A stretch of 64,000 nucleotides of DNA from Frigoribacterium sp. CG_9.8 (GCF_015751965.1 NZ_JADOVH010000002.1:124001-188000), one strand, 5' to 3'. Numbered from the stretch's first letter, positions 43,450 through 52,291 are shown. Numbers and translations: made by a program. The notes: generated from the letters alone by a model not told the origin.

Positions 43450-44377
43450 GCACACGCGTGAGACAGGCACAGTCGGAGCAGGCACGGTCGAGACCCGCCG
43501 CATCCTGCTCGACGGATTCGCCACCGAAGTGGTGCGACACGGTGACACCCTGGTGGCCGCCGATGGGCGTGAAGTGGGAGTGGATGAGGCGCGGCACCTG
43601 CCGCCGTCGGTTCCGTCGAAGATCATCGCGGTACACCTCAACTACGCGAGCCGCACCGACGAGTTCATGACCAAGCTTCCCGCTGCCCCCACCTACTTTC
43701 ACAAACCGGTCACCGCCCTCAACAGCCACGGCGGCTCGGTCGTTCGGCCGCTTGGCTGCAAGTGGCTCAACTTCGAGGGCGAGATCGTCATCGTGATCGG
43801 TCGCACCTGCCGCAATGTCTCGCCGGACAAGGCTAGCGACTACATCGCTGGCTACACGATCGGCAACGACTTCGGGCTGCATGACTTCCGTGACACGGAT
43901 GCCGGCTCGATGCTGCGGGTCAAGGGCAGCGACACCCTGGCCCCGGTGGGCCCCGGGCTCGTGAGTGGCTGGGACTTTCGCCACAAACAGATCCGCACCC
44001 TCGTCAACGGGGTGGTCAAGCAAGACGACAACACCGCGAATATGGAGTGGGATATGAACTACCTCGTGGCCGACATCGCGCGCACCATCACCCTGAGCCC
44101 CGGCGACCTGCTCTTCTCCGGCACGCCGGCGTTCTCCCGTCCGGTCGAGCCGGGGGATGTCGTCGAGGTTGAGGTCGAAGGCCTCGGCACCCTGTCAAAC
44201 CTGATTGTCACCGGGTTAACCGCAATCCGCACCGATGTCGGAGCCCAGCCCACCGAGAGCGAAGAGGTGGTCTCCACCGCGCTCGGGGGCGACTGGGAGT
44301 TCCGGGGCATCCGCACCCCATCTAAAGACCTCTACCCGTCGACCGTGGTTGACCCGCGCATGAAGGAGCAGCCGTGA
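43442..44377 (+). CDS. Fumarylacetoacetate hydrolase-family enzyme (HpaG-like isomerase/decarboxylase)
   Basis: A 311-residue FAH-fold enzyme. Metal and catalytic motifs: KIIAVHLNYASRTDEF, KPVTALNSHG, KWLNFEGEIVIVIG (Glu ligands), YTIGNDFGLHDFRD (Asp) and SPGDLLFSGTPA. In the homoprotocatechuate pathway HpaG decarboxylates OPET and isomerises the product. I set the start at GTG 43442, which overlaps the dioxygenase stop by 8 bp; the longer open frame from 43007 lies inside the dioxygenase gene. Its stop overlaps the ferredoxin start (GTGA). Confidence 0.86.
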   Translation: MSEHTRETGTVGAGTVETRRILLDGFATEVVRHGDTLVAADGREVGVDEARHLPPSVPSKIIAVHLNYASRTDEFMTKLPAAPTYFHKPVTALNSHGGSVVRPLGCKWLNFEGEIVIVIGRTCRNVSPDKASDYIAGYTIGNDFGLHDFRDTDAGSMLRVKGSDTLAPVGPGLVSGWDFRHKQIRTLVNGVVKQDDNTANMEWDMNYLVADIARTITLSPGDLLFSGTPAFSRPVEPGDVVEVEVEGLGTLSNLIVTGLTAIRTDVGAQPTESEEVVSTALGGDWEFRGIRTPSKDLYPSTVVDPRMKEQP

Positions 44378-44565
44378 TCAAGATCGAGGTCAACATGGAG
44401 CTCTGCCAGCACTACGGGCAGTGCGTATTCGAGGCGCCGAACCTCTTCAAGCTGGATGACGACGACAAGCTCGAATACCACGCAGAAGCGGATGACTCGG
44501 AGCGCGACAATGTCGAATCAGCCGTCGACGTCTGCCCGATGCAGGCCATTCGAATCGTCGAGTAG
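44374..44565 (+). CDS. P450-type [3Fe-4S] ferredoxin
   Basis: A 63-residue ferredoxin with only three ligand Cys: Cys11 and Cys17 in CQHYGQCVFEAP and Cys54 in VCPMQAI. The missing fourth Cys of the CxxCxxC set (Tyr14 in its place) predicts a [3Fe-4S] cluster, typical of actinobacterial P450 redox partners. It should pass electrons from the adjacent reductase to the P450 at 39014. The start GTG 44374 overlaps the FAH stop by 4 bp. Confidence 0.9.
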   Translation: MIKIEVNMELCQHYGQCVFEAPNLFKLDDDDKLEYHAEADDSERDNVESAVDVCPMQAIRIVE

Positions 44566-44569
44566 CGCC

Positions 44570-45811
44570 GTGCCGGATGCTGTGCCGGTGACCATCGCGC
44601 CGGTCATTATTGTGGGCGCGTCGCTGGGTGCGCTTCGCACCGCTGAGGCTCTGCGCCGGGCCGGTTACGCGGGCCCGCTGACCGTGATCGGTGAAGAGCC
44701 GCACGCTCCCTATAACCGTCCGCCGCTCTCAAAAGAGGTGCTCTCTACCGGGGTATCGCACAGTGCAGTCGCCTTCCCGGCCCGGGCGGCCACGGCAGAC
44801 GTGGAGTGGATGCTCAGCGCTCGCGTCGTCTCCGCCGATCTCGAGGCTCGCACCGTGACGGCTGACGATGGTCGAAAACATCCGTGGCGCGCCCTGGTGA
44901 TCGCCACCGGACTTCGCTCACGGCGGCTGGATCTCCCGCTCATCGCCGGGCGGCACACCGTGCGCACCCTCGACGATGCGATGGCCCTGCGCGACGAACT
45001 CGTGCCCGGCGCGAGCGTCGTGATGGTAGGAGCCGGCTTCATTGGTTGCGAGGTGGCGGCAACGGCACGCAAGCTCGGCTGCGAGGTCACGATCGTGGCA
45101 CCCGGGGCCGAGCCGCTCATCCGGCCGCTCGGGGCGTTGGTGGGCGCGGAGCTCCGGCGTCGTCACGAACAGCACGGGGTGTCATTCGCACTCGGCCGCA
45201 CGGTCGCCGCCATTCTTGGCGAGGTCGCATTCGAGGGTCTGCAACTTGACACTGGCGAGGTCATTGCCGGGGACGTGCTGGTTGAGGCAATCGGCTCCGT
45301 GTGCAACACCGACTGGCTCGATGGCACCTCTCTCGACCTCACCGATGGTGTGCTCGCGGATTCCGCGCTCCGGGCGGTATCGACCGACGGCACCGCGCAT
45401 GACGACATCTACGTGGTCGGCGACATCGCGCGCTTCCCCAACCGCATGTTCGATGACGTTGCACGCCGGATCGAGCACTGGAACATCCCGACCGACACGG
45501 GAAAACGTGTGGGTGCGGTACTCGGAGCTTGGCTTGCCGACGATGGGTCGTTTGCCGAGCTGGTGACGCGAGAGTTCACGCCGATGCCAGCGTTCTGGTC
45601 GAACCAGTTCGAGGTGGGTGTGCAGGCCTATGGGCTGCCAGCGCTGACCGATGGCGACATCCGCATCCTTCAGGGTGAACTGTCCGGTGCGGTCGCCGTC
45701 GGGTATTACCGGGCGGATCGCCTGGTCGGGGTCGTCGGGCTCGGTCTCAAGGCAGAGCTTCTGCCCTATCGGCAGCAGATCACCGCGCTAGCGTCAGGCA
45801 AGTTGACCTAG
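44570..45811 (+). CDS. FAD-dependent ferredoxin reductase
   Basis: A 413-residue NAD(P)H-dependent flavoprotein of the putidaredoxin/rubredoxin reductase family. FAD-binding: IIVGASLGALRTAEAL; NAD-binding: VVMVGAGFIGCEVAATARK; the second FAD segment is DDIYVVGDIARFPN. It reduces the ferredoxin and so feeds the P450. The start is GTG 44570, 5 bp after the ferredoxin stop; an upstream extension to 44456 runs within the ferredoxin gene and is rejected. It ends the operon, 17 bp before the next gene. Confidence 0.9.
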   Translation: MPDAVPVTIAPVIIVGASLGALRTAEALRRAGYAGPLTVIGEEPHAPYNRPPLSKEVLSTGVSHSAVAFPARAATADVEWMLSARVVSADLEARTVTADDGRKHPWRALVIATGLRSRRLDLPLIAGRHTVRTLDDAMALRDELVPGASVVMVGAGFIGCEVAATARKLGCEVTIVAPGAEPLIRPLGALVGAELRRRHEQHGVSFALGRTVAAILGEVAFEGLQLDTGEVIAGDVLVEAIGSVCNTDWLDGTSLDLTDGVLADSALRAVSTDGTAHDDIYVVGDIARFPNRMFDDVARRIEHWNIPTDTGKRVGAVLGAWLADDGSFAELVTREFTPMPAFWSNQFEVGVQAYGLPALTDGDIRILQGELSGAVAVGYYRADRLVGVVGLGLKAELLPYRQQITALASGKLT

Positions 45812-45828
45812 GCGAATAGGCTGGCCGC

Positions 45829-46650
45829 ATGAGCGACAGAGTTGAACCCCTAGCCATCGCTGTCGCGCAAATTGCTCCCGGCGAAGACACCGCGGCCAAT
45901 CTCGAGCAGCTGCGCGATCTCGCCACGACCGCGGCATCCCGCGGCGCGAAGCTAGTAGTTTTTCCGGAATACTCTTCCTACTTTTCACCGGCGCTCGGCT
46001 CGAACTCTGTTGCAGCCGCCGAGGCTCTCGACGGCCCGTTCGTGGCCGGGCTCGAGGCGATTGCGAAGGTGCTGGATATCCACATCGTGGCCGGGATGCT
46101 CGAGCGTTCTGACGACGACTCCCGGTTCTTCAACACGCTGGTGGCGCTCGACCCCCACGGCACGCTGGTGGCGAAGTGCCGCAAACTGCACCTGTATGAC
46201 GCGTTCGGTCAGCGGGAGAGCGACTGGGTCATGCCCGGTCCGATCGAAGAGCCGCGGCTCTTCGCTCTCGGTGATCTGACCGTGGGAATGCAGACCTGCT
46301 ACGACATCCGCTTTCCCGAGGTAAGCCGGCGAATCGTCGACGCGGGAGCGGATGTCATTGTGCTGCCAAGCGAGTGGGTGCGGGGCCCGCTCAAGGAGCA
46401 GCACTGGCGCACTCTGGTCACGGCGCGCGCTATCGAGAACACCGTGTATTTCGCTGCTGCCGATCACGGTCCGCCGGTCGGGGCCGGTAACAGCATGATC
46501 GTAGATCCGATGGGTGTCGAGCTCGCGACTATCGGCGATGAAACGGGAGTGGCGATCGCCTGGGTGTCAGTGGCACGGATCGCTGCAGTGCGCGCGGTGA
46601 ACCCGGCGCTCGCGCTGCGCCGCTTCGGTGTGCACGCTCTGCCGCACTAG
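45829..46650 (+). CDS. Nitrilase-superfamily carbon-nitrogen hydrolase
   Basis: A 273-residue amidase with the Glu-Lys-Cys triad: Glu in VVFPEYSSYF, Lys in AKCRKLHLYDAFG and Cys in GMQTCYDIRFPE. Layout and length resemble omega-amidase or deaminated-glutathione amidase. It has its own -10-like TAGGCT (45817-45822), six nucleotides before the ATG, so a separate leaderless transcript is possible despite the 17-bp gap to the reductase. The next, convergent gene encodes an aminotransferase, and a glutamine transaminase/omega-amidase pairing is possible. A role in hydrolysing an amide made by the GS-like ligase is speculative. Confidence 0.82.
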   Translation: MSDRVEPLAIAVAQIAPGEDTAANLEQLRDLATTAASRGAKLVVFPEYSSYFSPALGSNSVAAAEALDGPFVAGLEAIAKVLDIHIVAGMLERSDDDSRFFNTLVALDPHGTLVAKCRKLHLYDAFGQRESDWVMPGPIEEPRLFALGDLTVGMQTCYDIRFPEVSRRIVDAGADVIVLPSEWVRGPLKEQHWRTLVTARAIENTVYFAAADHGPPVGAGNSMIVDPMGVELATIGDETGVAIAWVSVARIAAVRAVNPALALRRFGVHALPH

Positions 46651-46702
46651 CTGCACGTGGCGACGCGGTTCCCGCGCGGTCAGACTCGGCGATGTCGCTG
46701 AG

Positions 46703-47899
46703 CTACCGACTCAGCCCGGCCAGTTGGGCGGATGCGCGCTCGAGCACGTCCACCCTTTTGCAGAACGCGAATCGCACCAGCGATGCATAGTCGCTCTTGT
46801 GCTCATCGGTCACGAAGGCACTCATCGGCACGGCGACCACCCCGGCGAGCTCGGGTAGGCGGCGGCAGAGGCCGGCGGCGTCCGCGAAGCCGAGGGGCGC
46901 AGCATCCGCCACGACGAAGTAGGAGCCCTGGGACTCGCTGACCGAGAACCCGGCATGGCGCAGCCCCGCGGAGAGCAAGTCGCGCTTGCCCTGCAGCACG
47001 CTCGCGACACCGCGGAAGAATTCATCGGGCAGGCCGAGACCCACTGCGATGGCCGGCTGGAACGGAGCTGCATTCACATAGGTGAGAAATTGCTTGACGG
47101 CGAGGATGACCTGCAGGAGTTCGGAAGGCCCGGTCATCCATCCCACTTTCCAACCGGTGGTGCTGAAGGTCTTGCCGCCGCTGGAGACGGTGACGGTGCG
47201 ATCCCAGGCTCCGGGTAGCGTGGCGATCGGCAGGTGGACGCGGCCGAAGGTCAGATGTTCGTACACTTCGTCGGTCACGATGACAGCGTCGTGCCGGTGG
47301 GCAAGCTCGACGATCAGTTCGAGGGTCTCGAGATCCATCATCGCGCCGGTGGGATTATGTGGATTGTTGACCAGGATGATGCGGGTGCGATCCGTCACGG
47401 CGCGACGCAGCTCGTCGTGGTCGGGCTGGAAGAGCGGGGCGCGGAGGGCGACCGTGCGGTGCACGGCACCGCTCAGCGCGATCATGGCCGCATATGAGTC
47501 GTAGAACGGCTCGAAGGTGACCACCTCGTCACCGGTCTCGACGAGGGCGAGGATGGCGGCAGCCAAGGCTTCTGTCGCGCCGGCGGTCACGATCACTTCG
47601 CGGTCGGGGTCCGGGGTGAGACCGTAGAAGCGGTGCTGGTGCCGAGAGATCGCCTCTCGCAACACGGGGAAGCCGAGTCCGGGCGGATACTGATTCATTC
47701 CGTCGGTGATGGCTTGGCGGGCGGCCTCGAGCACCTCGGCCGGTCCATCCTCGTCGGGGAATCCCTGACCAAGATTGATCGCGCCGGTGCTCGTGGCGAG
47801 GGCGGACATCTCGGCGAAGATCGTCGGTTTGAGTGTGCCGTCCGCTGCGAGCAACATTGCCCCCCGCGCCGCCCGCTGCCATGCTCCGCTGAGTTCCAC
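46703..47899 (-). CDS. PLP-dependent aminotransferase class I/II
   Basis: A 398-residue fold-type I aminotransferase similar to DapC/kynurenine aminotransferase III. The PLP Lys is in SSGGKTFSTTGWKVGW; other motifs are NLGQGFPDEDGP, TAGATEALAAAIL, NNPHNPTGAMM and VTDEVYEHLTFG. Substrates of this group include glutamine/methionine and succinyldiaminopimelate. I chose GTG 47899, with ribosome-binding site AGAAGG six nucleotides upstream; it adds the usual VELSGAWQRAA before the internal Met. The open frame extends to 48463, which would overlap the lipoprotein gene antisense. Confidence 0.87.
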   Translation of the reverse strand: MELSGAWQRAARGAMLLAADGTLKPTIFAEMSALATSTGAINLGQGFPDEDGPAEVLEAARQAITDGMNQYPPGLGFPVLREAISRHQHRFYGLTPDPDREVIVTAGATEALAAAILALVETGDEVVTFEPFYDSYAAMIALSGAVHRTVALRAPLFQPDHDELRRAVTDRTRIILVNNPHNPTGAMMDLETLELIVELAHRHDAVIVTDEVYEHLTFGRVHLPIATLPGAWDRTVTVSSGGKTFSTTGWKVGWMTGPSELLQVILAVKQFLTYVNAAPFQPAIAVGLGLPDEFFRGVASVLQGKRDLLSAGLRHAGFSVSESQGSYFVVADAAPLGFADAAGLCRRLPELAGVVAVPMSAFVTDEHKSDYASLVRFAFCKRVDVLERASAQLAGLSR

Positions 47900-48032
47900 G
47901 AGATGCCTTCTGATCGGGAGATGGTTTCCACTTCCACCGTAGCTCCTCCTCAACCACCCGTTGCGACCAGGCGTGCACAGCCTGTGGAAAGTTCTGACGG
48001 GGTGCACGATGCCTGCCCTACCGTCGGTTGAT

Positions 48033-48647
48033 ATGCGGATCATTCCTCGGCTCAGCGGTGCGGCACACATCCGGGCGCGCTCAGTGGTGGTGACAGCGGC
48101 TCTCTCAACGGTTCTCTCAGCAGCTCTGATGCTCACTGGCTGCGTACGAACATCCGCGCCGGACCCTGTGTCTCCGACACCGAGGGCGACACCGGTCTTC
48201 GCGAACGAGGCGGAGGCGCTCGCGGCGGCGACGGCGGCGTATGCCGCGTACGTGAAGGTGTCGGATGAGATCTTGGCCGACGGGGGCAAGAATCCTGAGC
48301 GGATAGAGCAGGTGGCAAAGGGCGCCGCTTTGCGAGCAGCACTTTCTGGATACCAGGAATTTCGAACAAAAGAATTGCGCTCCGTTGGTCTTTCCAAAAT
48401 TGACCATGTAACAATCCAGCGTTTTTCGGGCAGCTCAGCGAATGGAGAAGATCTCGTGAGCATTTATGCGTGTCTTGATGTGTCGAGCGTTGAAGTCCTC
48501 GATAAGAGTGGCGCCTCGGTAGTTTCACCTCAACGGCCCGCTCGGCAACCCTTTCAGGTCTCAGAAGATTGGGACAAAGTGAAACAGTTGCTTGTGGTCT
48601 CGTCCCGAGAGCCCTGGGCGGACGGTGGAGTATGCGAACAGGACTGA
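48033..48647 (+). CDS. Lipoprotein (DUF6318-like)
   Basis: A 204-residue secreted lipoprotein. Its signal peptide ends in the lipobox LMLTGC (Cys about 37), then a Pro/Thr-rich linker and a conserved-looking region EALAAATAAYAAYVKVSDEI, VAKGAALRAAL, which resembles the actinobacterial DUF6318 family. The function is unknown. The ATG follows TACCGT (48019-48024) by eight nucleotides. It overlaps the next gene by 16 bp, indicating an operon with a secreted PKD-like protein. The region 48340-48600 is less GC-rich than neighbouring genes. Confidence 0.75.
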   Translation: MRIIPRLSGAAHIRARSVVVTAALSTVLSAALMLTGCVRTSAPDPVSPTPRATPVFANEAEALAAATAAYAAYVKVSDEILADGGKNPERIEQVAKGAALRAALSGYQEFRTKELRSVGLSKIDHVTIQRFSGSSANGEDLVSIYACLDVSSVEVLDKSGASVVSPQRPARQPFQVSEDWDKVKQLLVVSSREPWADGGVCEQD

Positions 48648-49417
48648 TTTTTGGACTATTCGCAGCGATTGTCGTCGTCGTAGTTGCAGGCCCAAGTCAC
48701 CCTTTCGCGGCCGCAGCGGAAACCTGCTCAGAGTCAGATATTTATGTTGGCGGGTGCCCATCAAGTACCGGCACGGTAAACGGCGACGGCGTCGACATCA
48801 GCGGATCCGTCAACATCCCCGGCTCGTCGGACTCGGCCGGTGATGGACGAGGTGATGGGCGCGGCGATGGGCGCGGGGGAATGATCACGCCCCCACCTCC
48901 GCCACCCCTGCGGGACGGTTACTCCGTGACCGCGCCGATTACCCTGGCCGACCTCGTCAACTTCAAACCAGTCGCCGGAGTGGATCACATGGAGCCGAAC
49001 GGGTGGATGGTCGTCGGGCTCGATACCAACTTCTTCGTCACCGTCGATTCCAGCGTGCAGACAGGCCCGCTCCTGAACCTGCCCGCTTCCGTGCGATTCA
49101 CCGCCGAGCGCTACCGCTGGTCCTACGGTGACGGCACGAGTGCCACTCGATCGACTCGCGGATCGAGCTGGGCGGCATCCGGTAAGCAAGAGTTTGACCG
49201 CACCGCAACTAGTCACGTGTACCGCACGACTGGCACCTACTCCATCGATCTCACCATCGACTTCAGCGCCGAATACCAGTATGCCGGCGGACCATGGATT
49301 CCGATCTCAGGAACGATCCCGGTACCAGCGAACCGACTGGTTGCCACAGCGGGGGACGCGAACACGGTTTTGGTGGGACGGGATTGCGCACAACGTCCGT
49401 CCGGACCGGGCTGTTAG
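48632..49417 (+). CDS. Secreted PKD-like domain protein
   Basis: A 261-residue protein with an N-terminal signal sequence (FGLFAAIVVVVVAGPSHPFA, cleavage after AAA) and no other membrane segment. The C-terminal part has a PKD-like pattern: YRWSYGDGTSA, then HVYRTTGTYSIDLTI. Four Cys outside the signal are candidates for disulfides. Residues ~70-82 are a GDGR repeat encoded by 12-bp units (48839-48874), followed by a Pro-rich stretch. It overlaps the lipoprotein gene, suggesting both act at the cell surface. The exact function is unknown. Confidence 0.7.
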   Translation: MRTGLIFGLFAAIVVVVVAGPSHPFAAAAETCSESDIYVGGCPSSTGTVNGDGVDISGSVNIPGSSDSAGDGRGDGRGDGRGGMITPPPPPPLRDGYSVTAPITLADLVNFKPVAGVDHMEPNGWMVVGLDTNFFVTVDSSVQTGPLLNLPASVRFTAERYRWSYGDGTSATRSTRGSSWAASGKQEFDRTATSHVYRTTGTYSIDLTIDFSAEYQYAGGPWIPISGTIPVPANRLVATAGDANTVLVGRDCAQRPSGPGC

Positions 49418-49523
49418 TGCCGTCCTGCGGGGTGCGGCGAAGCTTCGGTCTGCTCTCAGGGGGTCCATATAGAGTTCTTAGGTTCGCGGTGGATGCTTAC
49501 ACCGCTTGGAAGGAGCAGCCCCC

Positions 49524-51050
49524 ATGACCAACGCACCGCAGGATCCGAACTCCGGCACCGAAGATCGCAACACAGCCGGTAACACCGCTGGCGATCAAAA
49601 CGCCGCAGAAAAATCCGAAACACTTGCACAGGCCCAAACCCCGGCGGATTCAGACAGCACTGCGCCGCAGAACTCCGCGCCTGACGACTCTGACCGTACG
49701 AGCGAGACTGCGCCAATCGCCGGTGCTCCGGTGGTTTCCTCTGCAGCTGAAACCGCCGCATCATCCCCCACTCAGCCGTATGACCGTGCCTACACCGGCG
49801 TCCCGGCCGCTCCACTTTCCGCTCCTACTGACGCCAAGCGATCTAAACGGGTTGTCATGGTTGCGGCCTTCGCCGTTGCGGCGCTGGTCGGAGGAGTCTC
49901 TGGCGCAGGGGTCACGGCTCTGGCCTTCTCGGCAAATCAGGGCAGCAACTCGGCGAGTTCCACTTCCAACACCGCCCCCCAGAACATCACGGTCAACGAC
50001 ACGACCAGCGTCAACAACATCACCGCCGTCGCCGCGAAGGCAGCACCGAGCGTCGTGACTATCTCGGTCGCGAGTAAAAACGCTTCCGGCACCGGATCAG
50101 GAGTGATCCTGAGCACGGACGGCTATATCCTCACGAACACCCACGTCGTCACCCTCGACGGTGAAATCGCGGACCCGGCAGTGCAGGTCACCACCTCAGA
50201 TGGCCGGCTCTTCTCCGCCACCGTCGTGGGTACCGACCCGATAGCCGACCTCGCGGTCATCAAGTTGAAGGATCCCTCCAACCTCACTCCGGCAGAGTTT
50301 GCTGATTCAAGCAAGCTCAATGTCGGAGCAACCGCCATCGCCATCGGAGCACCGCTCGGACTCAACAACACCGTCACCAACGGCATTGTCAGCGCCCTAA
50401 ACCGCAGCATCTCGATCGCCTCCTCCGCGGCGCCGAGCAGCGGTGACAGCAGCACTCCCAAGTCGGGCAGCCCCTTTGACTTCTGGAAGTTCGACAACGG
50501 CCAGGGAGGCTCCCAGGGCCAGCCGACCACCGCCGCAGCGTCGATTTCGCTTCCGGTGATCCAGACGGATGCCGCGATCAACCCCGGTAACTCCGGCGGT
50601 GCGCTCCTCGATTCCAACGCCAAGGTGATCGGTATCAACGTCGCGATCGCGAGCGCCGGGCAGACCAGCGCTGCGTCGCAGTCCGGCAGCATCGGTGTCG
50701 GGTTTGCGATCCCCGCAAATCTCGCCCAACGCGTCGCCAACGAGATCATCAAAAATGGCAAAGCGACCCACGGACTCCTCGGCGCAAGCGTGCAGGATGC
50801 CTCGGCCACCAGCTCCAGTGCCGTGGTCGGCGCCAGCATCAAGGAGGTCACGAGTGGCGGGGCCGCCGATAAGGCCGGGGTCAGATCCGGTGACGTCGTT
50901 ACCGGCTTGAACGGGGTACCGATCACCAGCAGCACCGACCTCACAGCCCAGGTGCGTTTCCTCCCCGCTGGCGCATCAACGACGCTCACTTATGTTCGTG
51001 GGGGTAAAGCGAGCACCGTCGATGTGACGCTCGGAACTCTCAAGCAATAG
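49524..51050 (+). CDS. HtrA/DegP-type membrane-anchored serine protease with PDZ domain
   Basis: A 508-residue protease. Residues 1-105 are a disordered, acidic and Pro-rich cytoplasmic part; the membrane helix is about 112-135 (VVMVAAFAVAALVGGVSGAG). The trypsin-like domain has His in TNTHVVTLDG, Asp in GTDPIADLAVIKL and Ser in NPGNSGGALLDS. The C-terminal PDZ includes GGAADKAGVRSGDVVTGLNG. It should degrade misfolded envelope proteins. The start is ATG 49524 with AAGGAG nine nucleotides upstream, rather than ATG 49506. A terminator follows. Confidence 0.93.
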   Translation: MTNAPQDPNSGTEDRNTAGNTAGDQNAAEKSETLAQAQTPADSDSTAPQNSAPDDSDRTSETAPIAGAPVVSSAAETAASSPTQPYDRAYTGVPAAPLSAPTDAKRSKRVVMVAAFAVAALVGGVSGAGVTALAFSANQGSNSASSTSNTAPQNITVNDTTSVNNITAVAAKAAPSVVTISVASKNASGTGSGVILSTDGYILTNTHVVTLDGEIADPAVQVTTSDGRLFSATVVGTDPIADLAVIKLKDPSNLTPAEFADSSKLNVGATAIAIGAPLGLNNTVTNGIVSALNRSISIASSAAPSSGDSSTPKSGSPFDFWKFDNGQGGSQGQPTTAAASISLPVIQTDAAINPGNSGGALLDSNAKVIGINVAIASAGQTSAASQSGSIGVGFAIPANLAQRVANEIIKNGKATHGLLGASVQDASATSSSAVVGASIKEVTSGGAADKAGVRSGDVVTGLNGVPITSSTDLTAQVRFLPAGASTTLTYVRGGKASTVDVTLGTLKQ

Positions 51051-51073
51051 ACGGCGGTACGCACGGATTGAAG

Positions 51074-51119
51074 CGGACGCCCGCTGCGCCTGACTCCTGG
51101 CGGCGGGCATCCGTTTCTT
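51074..51119 (+). terminator. Terminator after the HtrA-type protease
   Basis: CGGACGCCCGC (51074-51084) pairs with GCGGGCATCCG (51103-51113) with one mismatch, followed by TTTCTT. The location 24 bp after the stop codon suits an intrinsic terminator. Confidence 0.7.
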
Positions 51120-51171
51120 CGTTGTCCGGCCGATTCGGGCCGATTCTGGTCGGCTGGTAGGCTCGACCGAC

Positions 51172-52245
51172 TTGGCCACCCCGATATTGGAACCCATGCC
51201 CAACGAGGAACACCCCCCACTTGGAGTGTCCTACGTCATCCCCGTTCTCAACGAGGTCGCCTACATTGGCACCGCGATTCGGACGGTGCTCGAGCAGGAC
51301 TACTCGGGCGCGACAGAGCTCATCCTCGCGCTCGGACCATCATCCGATGGCACCACCGAGCTTGTGCAGCGATTGGCGGAGGCGGATGCCCGAATCGTGA
51401 TCGTGTTCAACCCGGCCACCGACATCCCGGTGGGGCTCAACATCGCCATTCGCGCGAGCAGTCATCCGGTAATCGTTCGAGTGGATGCCCATTCCGAGCT
51501 GGATCCGACCTACACCCGCCGCGCCGTTGCGACCCTCGTTCGCACCGGTGCCGCAAATGTCGGCGGGGTCATGAAGGCACGCGGTAAGACCCCGTTTCAG
51601 TCTGCGGTTGCTCGGGCATACAACAGCCGCTTCGGACTCGGCGGGGGTAGCTACCATGGCGGGGCCGAAGAGGGTCCGGCCGAGTCCGCCTACCTCGGAG
51701 TGCTGCGCCGCGAGGTGCTCGAGGAGGTCGCGCTGTTCGATGAATCCGTTCGTCGTGGCGAGGACTGGGAACTCAACCTGCGCATCCGCAACGCCGGTCA
51801 TTCGGTCTGGTTCGATCCTTCGCTGGAGGTTACTTATTGGCCCAGAGAGAGCTGGCCAAAGCTTGTGCGTCAGTTTGCGGCAACAGGAATCTGGCGCGGT
51901 GAACTTGTGCGGCGCTATCCGGCCCACAATCCGTGGCGATTCTTTGCGCCTCCCATGCTCGTCGCGTCCATCGCTCTGAGCATCCTGGTGCTGGCCGGAC
52001 AACTGGCCGGAGGGTTGCGCGGCTGGCCGAGTGCGGTGCTCTCGCTCATCTATCTGGGACCGGCTGCCTACGTCGTGGTGCTTCTGCTGATCTGCTTCTC
52101 GCGAGCCGGCGGGCCCGGATGGTCGGACCGCTGGCGCTTCTTCCTCGTGCTTCCCAGCATGCATGTGAGCTGGGGCGTGGGATTCATCGTGGGGCTCGTG
52201 CGAGGCGCGCGTGACGCGGTCGACACCTCGCGCACCGGGATCTGA
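51172..52245 (+). CDS. Family 2 glycosyltransferase (ExoA-like)
   Basis: A 357-residue membrane-bound GT2. Motifs: VSYVIPVLNEVAYIG, the DxD-like RVDAHSEL and the acceptor-site RRGEDWELNLRI. Two or three hydrophobic helices fill the C-terminal 100 residues. It should transfer a sugar from a nucleotide sugar onto a lipid-linked or surface glycan precursor. I give TTG 51172 as start because TAGGCT (51158-51163) lies eight nucleotides upstream (leaderless); ATG 51196 would shorten it by eight residues. It heads a surface-glycopolymer cluster with CDP-glycerol transferases and an ABC exporter. Confidence 0.87.
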   Translation: MATPILEPMPNEEHPPLGVSYVIPVLNEVAYIGTAIRTVLEQDYSGATELILALGPSSDGTTELVQRLAEADARIVIVFNPATDIPVGLNIAIRASSHPVIVRVDAHSELDPTYTRRAVATLVRTGAANVGGVMKARGKTPFQSAVARAYNSRFGLGGGSYHGGAEEGPAESAYLGVLRREVLEEVALFDESVRRGEDWELNLRIRNAGHSVWFDPSLEVTYWPRESWPKLVRQFAATGIWRGELVRRYPAHNPWRFFAPPMLVASIALSILVLAGQLAGGLRGWPSAVLSLIYLGPAAYVVVLLLICFSRAGGPGWSDRWRFFLVLPSMHVSWGVGFIVGLVRGARDAVDTSRTGI

Positions 52246-52291
52246 CCAGTAATTCCTCGAGCAGCGCCTCCTCGAGCAGCGCCTCGCACAG

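Noticed and set aside
32598-46650. Island considered as an integrative mobile element
   Set aside because: No integrase, transposase, tRNA-flanking attachment repeat or marked GC shift was seen; tRNA-fMet at 30004 shows no duplicated 3' end downstream.
46703-48463. 586-codon frame suggesting a longer aminotransferase
   Set aside because: The extra N-terminal part is antisense to the lipoprotein gene, and a good ribosome-binding site precedes GTG 47899.
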